In this document: one piece after another, positions 24,332-37,259 of the stretch
How the letters are laid out: each line of letters opens with the position of its first letter
How positions within the stretch are numbered: the stretch's first letter is position 1
Assembly: GCF_026745355.1 (NCBI RefSeq)
Contig: NC_079202.1
Span: 64,211,555-64,275,554 of the forward strand
From: Beta vulgaris subsp. vulgaris
Taxonomy: Eukaryota; Streptophyta; Magnoliopsida; Caryophyllales; Amaranthaceae
Length of the DNA: 64,000 bases
Reading direction: 5' to 3'
Made by a program: the position numbers and the translations under genes
Notes under the pieces: model-generated
The model's database searches: none
Seen by the model: the letters and a program-made list of their open reading frames with translations, nothing else
What the model was told of the DNA's origin: nothing

Positions 24332-27300
24332 TTAACTCGTTCCCTCTTCTGCTGACAGATTCTTCTCTTTCAAAGTAAAAACTTGTGATGGTTTGATGGC
24401 CTTTTGAGATGGCAACTCTGAGACAAAAAGTAGGGTTTGGGCCCAGCCAGCATATTTGCCATATCTTGTAACAAATGCGTCAGCTACATGGCTGCAGAGC
24501 TTTGGTGTCAGACGGACACCTGCAAACTCAGGCATAAGGTATCTTGTAGCAACCTATCCAAACAATCATCATCAGAGAACAGCTCATCCTATTAAAAAAA
24601 CACAAAGAATTCAAAGAAAATCCAAGGAATGCAAATACCTATTCATTGCTGCTGACTTTTTTTTTTGGCAAAAGCATAACAAAACAAGAGTCACTCTTGT
24701 CTTCTATAGCTAGGAAATGAGGTTTAGTGATTTTTTGTCTAATAATTAAATAACGCAGAAGGCACAATAAGCATTTAAAAGTAATTGTATGTCTTAGATT
24801 ATTGGCTTTATGAATGTTGAAGCCTGTTTGCAGTCCTGTAGACCTTTGATCAGCTCTGTCGAATCTGTCCAGATTAGCAGTTTCCTCAGGCCCAAACTCT
24901 TTACACCTTTCAGTCCATTAAGCATTGCATAGGCCTCAGAATTGGTGTGGATCAATAGCACAGAGCTCCCCACTCTCCTCTAACAGGTCTGTCTTGTCAA
25001 AGCGAAGTGCCCAACCATATGCTGCTGTCCACTCTGTTTTCCCAGACCCCTCCATTCTTCCAAGCACCATGAACTAACACATGACTAGAATTTGATCCCT
25101 CTGGATTCCAGTTCTTGGAGATGGTTTTACTTTCTTTGATAAAACTAGGAGTTTGTTGCACGTTCTTACTTATCTGGAGTTTTTCTTTTCTATTAAGCAC
25201 TCATTCCATCTGGTTCTCCACTCAGTTGTAAAGTGAATATTTCAGATGGTTTGTGATCACCTCCAGGATCAAACACCGTTTAGTTTCTGAACAACCAAGC
25301 AGTGACTGATTTCAGTTGACAGAAATAAACAATCCAATCTGCTTTTCAATATCTGTTATATATGTGGGTAGTATACCTTTAGTGTTGTTTGGTTTGTGCA
25401 AAGCCGGCAATAAGATTCCAACATTCTAAAGATATAGTCTAACCACCAAGCATAAACAAGATAAGAAAGATTGGGGACAGGGGTGCTGATGGGCAAGTGT
25501 TTACAATTGATTTAGAAGAGACCTCATAGCAATTCATCGAAATGACACCTATACACAACATAGATCTCTACCATCACCTCTTAAACCATCTTCTACCATC
25601 ACCTCTTAAACCATAAGCCAAATGCCATCTCCACACCACCCCCCCCCCCCCTTCCCTTCCAACACCACCATTGGAGATGGCGTGAAGTTACAAAAGATTT
25701 TATTAGTCTCAACAGAGAAAAAAAATTGACATCATCCATCCCAAATTTGGAGTGCGTTCCCAAATTAATGCCATGTTTCATTTATTTATGCATAATCCCA
25801 ACTTAAAGGATATCCTTCTCATATAATCCCAATATAATGTTGACCAATTTGAGGCAAAAAAATATGTGTCATCCTCTAAGTGGTCATGGCTTGGTGTCCG
25901 GAAGGAGAGAGCAAATAGAACAGAGAAGAATTAGAATTTGAATTGGACCCACAAAAAGAAACATAACTAAACCCATAAAAGTGAGAATAGGTTGCTGGGA
26001 CCGAAACATGGATTTGCTTACCATATGCCTGAGGTCATGACAAATTCAATTTTGTTAAAAAAAAAAAACAAAAATGGTGCTGATCAGAATAAGAAATGTG
26101 ATATCTGAATGATCATAACAGAAAAGATACACTAATTGGATGCAATATACACAGATTAGTGCATCTGTTTGGCTCTAAGAAAAAGGACATATCTAAGCAT
26201 GACAATCCTCTAAAAATTTCTTCCAGCACCTATGAGAGCCACGACAGAATGTCTTTCCCCTTATCCCATATCTAGCCTACTACTACCTCTGTTAGTCTGT
26301 TTTCTATTAATCTACACAGTTGGACTTTCAGATTTATCAATACTTTGATTGTTGATATCTTTAATTATTAGTAAGCAGATATTACAAAAAGTTGAAACTG
26401 TATAGTGAGACGAATTTACCAAGATTCCATATGACTATTTTGCTCCTTGCGTATAAATCACAAGCAACGGTCAAAATGAAATTAATGAAATGAAGTATAT
26501 ATGAATACTGCAAAATTGCCAAGTGTGTAAATTTCAAAATAATGGAGGTCGGGCTATAGAAGCAAATTATACCTACGTTACTCCGACACCCTATTCAACC
26601 TCGCGTGTCGTGTGTCGACACCCTTATCGGAAAAGTGTCGCCTACCGGACAACGTGCGACACGCCTGGAAATGGACGTCGATACCCTTATCGGAAAAGTG
26701 TCGCCTACCGGACACCCATTTGACAAAAGTAAGAAGAAAAACGCAGAGTAAAGGGTGAAAATATACCTATTTTGTTGAATTCTCTTCAAAATTTGAAATT
26801 TAGGGTTTACGAGCTAAATCCTAGATCTGCTAATTGAGGTCGAATTACACGAAATTTTTTCATACTTTGTTAGGGCTATTACTCAGGAGGTTAAACTGCA
26901 CAGAATGTTATGCACGAGAAGAGATGAAGAGAGAAGAGAGAGCATTGGCGGCGGCGACCGGCTGCCGGCGACAGAGAGGAACGCTCAATTGACAGGCTTG
27001 AAGATGAAGCGACGTGTTTTTTTTCTGTGATGAATAATTAAGAGACATTCGATATTTTTGTTATGGGCCTCTGTGCCACATCTTGATAAACTTTGTATAG
27101 CACATTGACACCTCATCTGGCCCAAGTGGCTTTTACTTTAAAGCAAAAGTACATACTTTAAAGCAAAAGTGTATATTGTTTAATATAAAAACAAAAAGAG
27201 TATAATAGATAAATTTTACTATTTGTAATATGTGATATCTTTTTCTTACCTATTTCGTGTCCCTTTTTTTACTATAAATTATTTACTCAAATATACTGTT

Positions 27301-30300
27301 TTGCTTAATTTTATACTAATACATCACTATTCATACATAGCTTAACAAATTCAATTAATAAAAAAGCTAATCATATATGTATGTGTAGAAATCATTATCA
27401 AAGTATTTACAAAATCACACTATCAAAGTATTTACAAAGTTTTGTCAAGGGAAAAAATATTCATAGTTAATTTTTTTAGCCTCTCATATTATTTTTTTAG
27501 AATAATTGAATGGAGTATCTTGCATATATATTTTTCTCTCTTCTCTTTCTTATTTGGTGTTACCAACCGTCCAACCCTCCCTTTCCATATACTCCCTCCG
27601 TTTCCTAAAGATCTTCCCTCTTTCCGTTTAAGGGTGTTTCCAAAAGATCTTCCCTCTTTTGCTTTATTCCTTATTTGGCAAAATAAATTTCCCTATTTAC
27701 CCTCTCATGTCACTATCATATGGTCCACCATTACATTATTAATTCAATTTTACTCCCTTTCTCTCTCCTACTTTAACCCCTTTTTATTTGTTTATTTATC
27801 TTAAGTCCTTTCTCTCTCCTACTTTACTCACACTATACCCCACACAACTTGATTTTCCTTGGTATCTGTAGGAACAGTAAGTGGGAAGATCTTTAGGAAA
27901 CGGAGGGAGTATAATAGAAAATTGAAAAATTTAAGAAACTTGATAAATTTATAATTTTTTATGTATTATAAATATGTCCTTATTTGTTAGACATTTATCA
28001 TTAACAATAAAAAATAATCAAATCAACTGTTGAATAATTTAAAGAAACTTGATAAAAAAAATCATTCTTAATATATTATAAATAATTAAATAAAAAATTA
28101 ATAATTTTTACTTTTGTGTAATTCATTATATTAGTGCTTAAAATTTTGCTTTCGCAAAAGTGCAAGGTGGAACAAAGAAAAAGGAAGTATAGGTAAAGAT
28201 AATGATCGCAAAAACTATAATAGTCGATTCTATTGAATATGATTAGAGACTCAAAAGGACAAAGATAAAAACCTATAATATATAGATCACCTATAAGTAA
28301 AACAATATGTTAAGTTGATGACAACAACAATTATAATGATCGACAATACTGAATACAATCATAGTGATAAAGACAAAACTCACGATCTTGATAGGTTACC
28401 TATAGGTAGAATAAGTCAACTAGTGAAGAACTATGATCTAGAATGAATACGTATAATGACTTTAGTTATTGATTGACTAGAATAACTGTAATTTTTAAGA
28501 AAATAGAACAAATATGATATGTATGTTAAGCTAATAATCGCAATAATTATAATGATCAACAGCAGTAAATAACTATAATGTCAACTAAATACCTATAATG
28601 ACATTATTTATTGATGGATTAGATTAACTTTAATATATGAGAAATTAGAACTATTATGATCTATATGCGAAACTAATGATCATAATGGCTATAATAATCA
28701 ACTATATTGAATGTGACCGTAGTGATAAAGATAAAAACTCACGATCTATAGTTTACCTATGAGTATAACAAGTGAAGAACTATGATATTGACTTATCTTA
28801 TATGACTTCAGTTATTCATGGATTAGATCAACTATACCTATAGGAAATCATAACGATTATGATCAATATTTTAAGTTTATGATCACAACAACTATAATGA
28901 TCGATAATATTTAATATGATCTAATAAAGACAAAAACTCACTATATATAGGTTACCTATAAACTTAATACTTATATGACTTCAGTTATTGATAGATTAGA
29001 TTAACTATATGTTTATATCTATAGGAAACAATAACAAGTATGAGCTATATTTTAAGTTCATGATCACGAAAACTATAATGATCGATAATATTTAATATGA
29101 TCATAGTGATAAAGACAAAAACTCACTATATATAAGTTACCTAAGTGTATAACAAGTAAAGAACTATGATCTTGACCTAATACTTATATGACTTCAGTTA
29201 TTGATGGATTAGATTAACTATATGTCTATATCTATAGGAAACCATAACGATTATGATCTATATTTCAAGTTCATGATCACGACAACTATAATGATCGATA
29301 ATATTTAATATGATCATAGTGATAGAGACAAAAACTCACTATATATAAGTTACCTATAAGTATAACAAGTAAAGAACTATGATCTTGACTTAATACTTAT
29401 GTGACTTCAATTATTGATGAATTAGATTAACTATATCTATAGGAAATCATAACGATTATGATCTATATTTTAAGTTAATGATCACGACAATTATAATGAT
29501 CAATATTATTTAATATGATCATAGTAAAAGACAAAAACTCACTATATATAAAAGGTAAGAAATTCACTAGTTGATATGGTAATTAAAAATAGATCCAAAC
29601 TAAAAAAAATTGATCATGTCACATTTTTTAAGAGAGATGTCAAGTTTTTTATAAGGGAGATGTCACAATTTTTATAAAAAGTGTCACGTAGGCCTTAGCT
29701 AGTAACACAAAGTAAACTAAGAACCTTCTAGTTTCTTACTTTCTTTTACTTTGGAGATGTGCACGTGTATGTCATCATCATTCATAAGCAATCAATTCCC
29801 TTCTTCTAGTGGCAACTTCATATTTCATGACCTTTGCAATTCCCAACTCAATTCGCATTTCTCAATTATCAAAGCATTATACTCTACAGCCCCTTCATCT
29901 TCTTCGCATCATTCCCCAACTCCAAAAATGGGTATAAATACTACTTCTTCACTAAATTACTCACACAATCTGGCATCTGCTCCATCCTTAACCTCTTCCA
30001 CAAAAATAAACAATGTTTAATACAAACAACAATGAAAGCAGAGAATTAGGCAGACGAATCAACTATATTATCACACCTCTATGGAAGTATACACATTATA
30101 AAAGACAGTATAGATGGAGGTGGAAACAAAATGTGGACTTGCACATTTTGCAACAAATCAGTCAAAAGCTCATATTCAAAGTTGAAGGCTCATTTGCTTC
30201 GTGTTCGAGGGAAAGGGGTTGGTATTTGTGAAAAGGTCACTGATGATATTTTTGAAAATATAAGGCCTGAAAAGGACCAAGCTGAGCTGAATAAGCTAAC

Positions 30301-33300
30301 TGCAGCTACTCAGAGCAAAGGTCAATGTATGTTTCTCTTCCTCAGATTCTGATTTGAAGCAACAAAAAAAAAAAAAAAAAGGTAATCAACCTGGAAATGC
30401 TATTATAAACGCCTTTAAAGCAAAAGATAGGGATGATCTTGATAAACTATGTGCTAGAAAGTTTTATTCAGCTGCTATCCCATTTAATTTTGGGGAAAAC
30501 CCTTACTTTAGGAATTTTTGCACGAGTTTGGCGAATAGCAAACTTGATGGGTATCTTCCCCCCCCCCCTTATAATCGACTTAGAACTACCTTACTTGCCC
30601 AAGAGAAAGCCCACCTTAGGAAGTTGTTGCAACCTACAAGGGATAGTTGCATAAAGAAGGGGCTTTCTCTATGCTCTCATGGTTGGTCTGATGGGGTTAA
30701 TAGACCTACTATCAATGTTATGGTTGCATCTGGTACATCAGCTATATTTAGCTATATTTGTTGGGTCTGTTAATGCATCTGGAAAACGTAAGGATGTTGC
30801 GTTCGTGGCAGAGGTGTTTATACACGCCATCAAAGAAGTAGGACCTGAAAATGTTGTCCAAGTTATTACAGACAATGGAGCTAACTTCAAAGCAGCAGGT
30901 ATGATTTGCTTCTTTTTTTTCCCTACAGTCCATTTATTTGATTGTATATGTTTTATGTATTCAATTGAAATCTAAAATATATATATCGTTACTAGGTTCT
31001 ATTGTTGAATCCAAATATCCTCATATATTTTGGACACCATGTGTGGTGCATTGTGTCAATTTGGCCTTTTGTGAACCAACTGAAAAATCTGCCCATTATG
31101 ATCAATGTATATGGCTACAGAAACTGTGCACACATGTGCATGATATCCAAAAGTTTGTGAACACACATGACATGGTGAAAGCAATATTCAAAAGGCACAC
31201 TAAGTTACAACTTCTATCTGTTGCTGAAACTAGGTTTGCAAGTCATTATGTTGTTGCTGAAAGAATGAAAGCTGTGAAAGATGCACTTGAACAAATGGTA
31301 ATGGATCCAGCTTTTAGGGTTTTGTTTAGATCACCCAAAAATCCTATTGATATAAAGGCTCGTGAATGTAAGGAAAGAATTTTAAGTGACACTTGGTGGG
31401 ATAAGTTGGATTACTTTTTGAAATTTGTTGTGCCTATTTATGAAATGATCAGAATTGGAGATAGAGATGCACCTGTTTTGCATCTTATTTATGACATGTG
31501 GGACTCTATGATAGGAGTCAAAGTTCAAATTTTTGAACATGAAGGGAAAGATATCCAATCTGATTCCTCTCCTTTTTTTTATGTAATTCAAAAAGTTTTA
31601 GTTTCTAGATGGAACAAAAGCAACACGCCTAACACTCTCTTGTTCCGAAATTTTATACTGCAAATTGGCTTAAGGGTAATAGGGCAAGATTTCCTAGGAT
31701 TTCCTAGGATTGCACCTAATGAAGATGAAGAAGTCTCAAAAAATAGAAATGAGTGTTTGCGGCGTTTGTTTCCCGATCCTGATAGTTTCAAGCATTCTCG
31801 ATTAGAGTATGGGGCTTTTTCTAGTAAGGCCTATCCTTTTAATCAACCACACATTATTGCTGCGAGGGATGATGAAGAACCTATTATTTGGTGGGCTTAT
31901 TATGGTTCTTGAACTCCACATTTGCCTCTTGCCTTCAAATTACTTTCACAACCAGCATCCTCTTCATGTTGTGAAAGAAATTGGAGTACTATGACAACAT
32001 CCAAACTGTTAAAAGGAATAGGTTGACTTCGGAAAGGGCTAGGGATTTAGTCTTTTGCCAGATCAATTTACGTCAAGTGGCAAGAAGGGAGGAGAGTTAT
32101 AAATCTGGCCCTACTCGATATTGGGATATCGGTAATTCTATTCACATATATAATTATAGTATATTGTTTTTAGATTTTGATGTTATTAACATAATTATTT
32201 TTAATGTTGTTTTCTGTAGGGGGAGATAAGTTTGACGTCGATGCCGATGTTTGTGAGATAGCAGATTTGTCTATTAACGAACAAGATATGTAGAGGGCAC
32301 TACTTGGTGTCGAAGTTGGAGAGGAAGATGAAGATTGAGGATTTTAAGCTATGGAGACTTGAAGTTGGAGCAATTTATGTTTTTTTTTAAGTTTAGTTTT
32401 TTAAGTTTAGATTGAAGACTTTTTGCTATGGAGACTTTGAGAGTTTGAGTAATGGATATGGTGGATGTTAAGAAATATTTTGATTGGATGTCATTTAGGC
32501 ATTTACAAGTTTGGATTCTATAATTTTCTAAATATATTAGTATTGATTTTATTTTTATTAAAATAAAGTGTCGGAAATTTTTTTCCGACACTTTCAATCA
32601 TTGACGTGTCTAGAATATTGGTAAGACACTCTATTGACCGTGTCGGAGTGTCAGCCAAATTTTTTTAGTAGGGTGTCGGATCCTCCGATCCCTACTTGGA
32701 TACGACACCCGTATCCGTGTCGGAGTAACATGGAATTATACTACATATCAATCCAAATTACCTTTCACCACGGCAGCACGACTATTGAAGCCGGGTATCC
32801 AAGCTCATGTTGCTTAGATGTAAAAATGAAACTTTGGTAGAAAGGTCTTCCAAAGCAAGAGAAACCTCTCATGTAAAATGCAACTTCACAATTAGGCTAG
32901 TTATTTCTTTTCAGCTTCTCGATATTTCCCTTTTCCTGATCCTTCTTTTCCTCTTATTTTACTCATCTAGAGAAGTATCATAGAGAAAACGAAAAGTTCA
33001 TACTCCTTTACATACCACAGACTGATATATCATGAATCAAACTGCTAGAAGCAGCTCAAAAAAGTAAGATCATTTGTCAAGGAAATAATTTGATAGACCA
33101 AAGCTAGTATCCATTACAATGCATATCATCGCCCCAATACCTCTCATTCCACCCTATCTACTCTTCAATAGTTCAGCTTCATTGTTTTATAGGCTTATAA
33201 GGTACTTGTTACATACCATTAAGTCCTCATTCCCCGGTCTTATCTTATAAAGCATTGAAATCAAAGGTCACCTTACTTGTTTGTAGAAAGGTTGTGGGGC

Positions 33301-34866
33301 AAAGGACGCATTCCTTCTTTGCCTAGATAATAGATTAAGCCCTCACTAAGCTCATTTTGGTGCCTTAGGGCATCCCTCATCTCTGCCTTTTTGGTACTCA
33401 AGAACGGCCGCTACCTTGTGTTACTAGATTCTACCTCTTTTCACTCAACTACCAGTGTTAGGATTCTTAACACTCCAATATGGGTATGAACACTTTTTGC
33501 ATTGGTTTAATTACTCAGATTAGCAATGAAAAATCTACATCTTGCATCATTTTTATCTTGTGAGTAAGTTTCATTAGAGACAAGAGTGTGCCACACATTG
33601 CAACCTCAAGAAGATGGATCATTACACAATAGAGGGTTAGATGTATGCAACCTTGTAATGTACAGCAAAGAGGCTCTTTCCATTATACTCTGACATAGAA
33701 AAGCAGTGACTATTTTTGCTAATTTGCAAGAAGTAACAAGCAAGTGGCATATAGACCATCATAGCCTAAAGCATAAATTTTGTCTAATAGTCTCTTCCAC
33801 GTTTTGTGAAAAAAGAGGCCAGAATAACTGCAGAATTTATAGCTTTATTTACCTGCCAAACATGTGTGTCAACCGGAACGGCATGATGTTGGTCCAAAGA
33901 GAAAAGAGCTACACATGATGCCACTTTTGGACCCACACCGGGCAAAGTAGAGAGAGCAGTTATAACCTCTTCAAGATCCAATCCACGCAAAGAAGAAAGC
34001 CACTGAGCACCACCACCAGGTTTCGATTGCAATGCTTTTATTGTGCCAACTATGTATTTTGCTCTTCTCATGAAAATTAATGATAATTAGGGGGGGTGTT
34101 AAATTACATATGATGATATGAATAATTTATGCAAAATAATAAATGCAGGGTGATGAGAAACAAACCTATAGCCAAAGCCAGCCTCCCTAAGGTCCCCTTC
34201 AGAGACCATGGCCAACCGGTCTAGCGACGGGAAGCGGAAAAATTGAAAGCCCTCAAGGGTCCCCAGATAATGACCTAAGGAAGAAATGTGATCAACCATT
34301 CGAGTGATCCTCTGAATGTTATTATTAGACGAACACAAGAACTGAATGAGACACTCCAGAGGATCCTGCCTAAGCACGCGGACACCAGCAAAACGGGGTG
34401 CTAATTCAGCAAACCTGGGATCGGAGACTGCAAAATCCTCCCACAAATCAGTCAAACAGATATCCGTATTGAGAAAATCAAATAAAGCCGACTTAGCATC
34501 CTCCTCCTCCTCCTCCGCGTGAAAACGGTAAGCGACGTCACCATTTTCAAGGTGCTTCAAAGAAACCAAATGGGACTTCACAACGCCAGTGTACTGGAGA
34601 TTCCCTGTTTTCTTCCACCTGAATGTCTGACCAGTAGGGAATGTCAGTGACAACGACAGCTCTGCTTTCCCCAAATTCAGGGGTACCCATTCCAAATTTT
34701 GATATTCGAGGGTGAGGGTTTGCGACAGAGATCTCCTCCTTGTGTTTCTCTTCTTAGAGGAGGTAAAGAGGTCGCCGCCTTTGGGTTTCAAAAACTTGCG
34801 TGGAGTTGGAGGTGTCGAGGGAGCCGTGAATTGGGCGGAAACTGAAAGTGCTATTTTTCGCTTCAT
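24332..34866 (-). CDS. OGG1: 8-oxoguanine DNA glycosylase/AP lyase (OGG1), about 377 aa
   Basis: Three minus-strand exons join in frame: 34866-34166, 34063-33853 and 24553-24332 (stop at the low end). The enzyme removes 8-oxo-G from nuclear DNA in base excision repair. The N-terminal OGG domain includes LTFPTGQTFRWKKTG and QDPLECLIQFLCSSNNNI. Exon 2 holds the HhH-GPD core LPGVGPKVA with the catalytic Lys (about K280), followed by PVDTHVWQ with the catalytic Asp (about D299). The C-terminus contains GKYAGWAQTLLF. Both catalytic residues are present and the length fits plant OGG1, so the gene looks functional. I chose the ATG at 34866; an in-frame ATG at 34890 would add eight residues. Intron 2 is 9.3 kb, mostly transposon. 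The only Met-rich alternative start of exon 2 lies in intron sequence. Confidence 0.95.
24830..25200 (-). pseudogene. LINE RNase H-like domain relic in OGG1 intron 2
   Basis: Reading the minus strand with one or two frame changes gives W.PEGSNSSHVLVHGAWK, then EWTAAYGWALRFDKTD, then TNSEAYAMLNGLKGVKSLG and IWTDSTELIKGL. This is the order of motifs in the RNase H domain (RVT_3) at the C-terminus of plant LINE ORF2 proteins. It has frameshifts and no reverse transcriptase upstream, so it is a dead fragment. Confidence 0.6.
25201..26564. other. Remainder of OGG1 intron 2 left of the hAT element
   Basis: No gene seen. It contains a short direct repeat (TACCATCACCTCTTAAACCA, 25569 and 25593), a C-homopolymer near 25640 and otherwise unremarkable AT-rich sequence. 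Confidence 0.5.
27592..27909. mobile_element. Stowaway-like MITE (Tc1/mariner), 318 bp, nested in the hAT
   Basis: The 27-bp ends are perfect inverted repeats starting CTCCCTCCGTTTCCTAAAGA. TA flanks both sides (27590-27591 and 27910-27911). A second GATCTTCCCTCTTT phrase close to the left end suggests internal duplication. Confidence 0.9.
28170..29560. repeat. Degenerate tandem array, unit about 200 bp, upstream of the hAT transposase
   Basis: The phrase ATAATGATCGATAATATT and its variants recur near 28340, 28552, 28697, 28900, 29081, 29293 and 29499. Each is followed by a conserved order of blocks: ATAGTGATAAAGACAAAAAC, then GTTACCTATA, then TATGACTTCAGTTATTGAT, then GATTAGATTAACTATA. Spacing ranges from about 145 to 212 bp, so units have gained and lost segments. 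Confidence 0.8.
30013..32338 (+). pseudogene. hAT transposase (BED finger, DUF659, HATC), frameshifted
   Basis: Blocks run in the normal order. An N-terminal segment holds PLWKY, and a BED zinc finger follows at about 30110-30230 (MWTCTFCNK, SKLKAHLL, then a later Cys). The DUF659 region at 30390-31070 includes LSLCSHGWSDGVNRPTINVM, VVQVITDNGANFKAAG and HIFWTPCVVHCVNLAF. The C-terminal dimerisation domain (HATC) at 31860-32100 includes WWAYYGS and SSSCCERNWST. An intron at 30899-30995 splits DUF659. Lesions: a frame change between PLWKY and the BED finger, a 10-bp tandem duplication at 30740-30759, a TGA after WWAYYGS (about 31911), a shift after NWST (about 31985) and a TAG at 32291. The protein cannot be made intact. 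Confidence 0.9.
32742..33852. other. Remainder of OGG1 intron 2 right of the hAT element
   Basis: I see no gene or transposon ends here. It is probably the original host intron together with sequence up to the exon 2 donor at 33852. Confidence 0.5.
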
Positions 34867-35011
34867 CTTTATTATTCGCTTTCTCCGCAAAACCCTAATA
34901 ATGGCCTAATCGTATTTATTTCTCTCTATATCTTTAAAAAAAACACTCCATATTCCACGGCAATAGAGAATTCTTCATTTCACTTTTTACTATTAAGTTG
35001 TCAATTTATAA

Positions 35012-35244
35012 TCTCTATTCTATAAGGCAACATATGGGGGACACCAAAAAATAGAAAAAGAAAAAAAAATAGAGAATAACTAACTGTTTTATTTGAAAAA
35101 AAAAGGGGGGAAAATTAGGACATTTAAAATATCAGTTTTTTGATAAAATAAAATGTAAAGACAATTATTCAACACAATTAGTTTTATTTTCTACTTCATT
35201 TGTTATCGCACGTTATCGCACGCATTGCGTGCATGTAAGACTAG
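35012..35244 (+). mobile_element. Short Helitron (233 bp) just upstream of OGG1
   Basis: It begins TCTCTATTCTATAAGGCAAC after an A. It ends with the palindrome GCACGCATTGCGTGC (35218-35232), then eight bases, then CTAG before a T. It matches the ends and interior of the copy at 38587-39701. Its left edge is 145 bp from the OGG1 start codon, on the promoter side. Confidence 0.75.
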
Positions 35245-35634
35245 TATTAATAAATAAAACTCATTTTATGTTATGATCAAAGTTATTGAATAAATTACCT
35301 ATAATTACAAAAATTCTAATATTTTCCATAATTTATATAAAGTACAATATAATTTTTTGATTTTCTATATATATTTTGAATGCTAATACCTAATTTGATA
35401 AAAATGACATAAAATAATAACATACAACATGAAAAGAAAATGTTGAAAAACAACTTATTGCTAATTTTTTTTAAAAAAAAAAAAAGATCATTAAATTGTT
35501 GCAAAAATAATATAAAACTTTAGTAAATGTATTAGTTTATGTCATACGTCACCATAAGGTTTTAGCCTAAGAGGTAGTTTCGATTTTCTCTCTCCTTGAA
35601 AAGTTAGTTTTTTTAATGAGGTCAACAAAAATTG

Positions 35635-36136
35635 GAATTTTTTCCTTGAATAATACAAAAGTGGGTTTTAATTTCCAAAATATGCCCAAAAAAATTAAAA
35701 TTCCCTGCGTACCGTCCACGTAGGACGGCACGCGAGAAAATTGTTTTTTTTTGTTTTAACCCACGGAAACCGCTACTCAGAGTAGCGGTGTATAAATATA
35801 AACCGCTACTCAGAGTAGCCGTGTATAAATATAAACCGCTACTTAGAGTAGCGGTTTATAAATATAAACCACTACTCTGAGTAGCGGTTTACCTGCGCAA
35901 AATATGGTAAGCAGATATCAGTTTTCATAATAAACCGCTACTCCGAGTAGCGGTTTTACCTAAGTTGAAAAAAATAAATTTCTCGGCACTTGTAACCCGC
36001 TACTGCAAGTAGCGGTTTTACTATAAAAAAAAATCTCGCGTGCCGTCCTACGTGGACGGTACGCAAGGAATTTTAATTTTTTTGGACATATTTTGGGAAT
36101 TAAAACCCACTTTTGCATTATCCAAGAAAAAAATTC
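35635..36136. mobile_element. Palindromic Mutator-like MITE, 502 bp
   Basis: The inverted repeats of about 105 bp start GAATTTTTTCCTTGAATAAT (left) and GAATTTTTTTCTTGGATAAT (right, inverted). They include a GTACCGTCCACGTAGGACGG block. A 10-bp TSD with one mismatch (ACAAAAATTG at 35625-35634, AGAAAAATTG at 36137-36146) supports Mutator-type insertion. The centre is a series of palindromic units (next entry). Confidence 0.8.
35764..36020. repeat. Palindromic repeat units (CCGCTACTCAGAGTAGCGG)
   Basis: Roughly 32-bp units, each an almost perfect palindrome, recur in tandem at 35767-35895. Further single copies lie near 35935 and 35997. Variants change one or two bases, often symmetrically on both halves. 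Confidence 0.85.
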
Positions 36137-36146
36137 AGAAAAATTG

Positions 36147-37259
36147 TTAGGAAACCCTCATTGCGAGGGAACAGATAGAATGTAAAACTCAAGAATTACA
36201 ATAATTAATTTCGAAACTAGGCTGAACTAAATGGCATAATCAGTTGTCCAGTCAACTGGTCTATTGACTTCACGGTAGATGTGTTGTATGTGATATTATT
36301 GGAATTTTTTACAGGAGATAATTGATATCGGCTATAATATTTTAAATTGCCATGGACCTGAGAAAAAGACCTTAGATTGCATAAATAATCACTTAGTTGT
36401 CTTGTTCGATGTGAGTATCATGAATATCATGTTGTAGAGTTAGAAGAAGACCTTTTTGAAATGCAGTCACTTCGACAAAGAAAACGGGATAAATAACGAG
36501 ATTATAAGTGCATGCCTTGATGATTGCTAATTATAACCCCTACAACAACTAAGTTATTTGTAACGGAACCGCCAAAGTTTAGTTTTGAAGTGCGATGAAG
36601 GCGGTGGGGTATAGGCCACTATAATGGATGATGAAGAATGATATGGATTAGGTTGGAGATGATGGTGTGGGGAAAATAATGGGTATATGCGAATTCACAA
36701 TGAGAAACTTGTTTATAAGAGAACCATTCTTTACAAAGAAATTTAGCTTTATGGAGGATATAAAATTTATTGAAAGTTGTGGAATAAATTATACACAATT
36801 TCTTTCTTTCCATATACATTGTAGACAAAATATGTGCTTACTAATTCTAATATTAGATAGCACAAGAAGAAGTGTTATTCCCTTAAAACAGTAATGTAAC
36901 CAATCTTTAGTATCTGGTAAGTCCCACATGGTACGCTTTACGGTACATTAATTTGAGAGATGGTTTATGGATTCATTTTTGAGCAAGACAAAAGGGAAAG
37001 GAGTTGGTTGGAATAATCTTTGTTTTATGCATGTTATTTTTTACTACCAAACTATTATGACAGATTTGCCATAAAAAATTTGCAATTTAGGGAGAATTTC
37101 TAATTTCTAAATCCAACGATGTGGCCGTTTTTTAACCGTAGGATCAATGTTGTGGGAAAGCCAAGTTGCAAATATGACTTATAAACTCTATAAGATGTAT
37201 AGCCCCACATAGGTGTATCAGTAAATTGAGTCATTGGCAAGGCTATGTCTTTTACTTTA
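36147..37259. other. Intergenic DNA between OGG1 and SWI3C with no gene seen
   Basis: AT-rich, with only short open frames that resemble nothing I recognise. Confidence 0.5.

Larger units (their letters stand above)
26573..32733 (+). mobile_element. 6.2-kb hAT transposon inside OGG1 intron 2
   Basis: The 8-bp TSD AATTATAC is perfect (26565-26572 and 32734-32741). The ends CTACGTTACTCCGACACC and, inverted from the right, CCATGTTACTCCGACACG match at 15 of 18 positions. Subterminal regions carry repeated GTGTCGG/CCGACAC motifs, including a 36-bp phrase repeated at about 26616 and 26678 and a hairpin at about 32567-32598. It carries a complete-length but mutated hAT transposase gene on the plus strand, opposite to OGG1, and a nested Stowaway MITE. 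Confidence 0.9.

Noticed and set aside
28170..29560. Possible CRISPR-like array
   Set aside because: Repeats are long, variable and AT-rich, in a plant hAT element; there are no short identical repeats with unique spacers.
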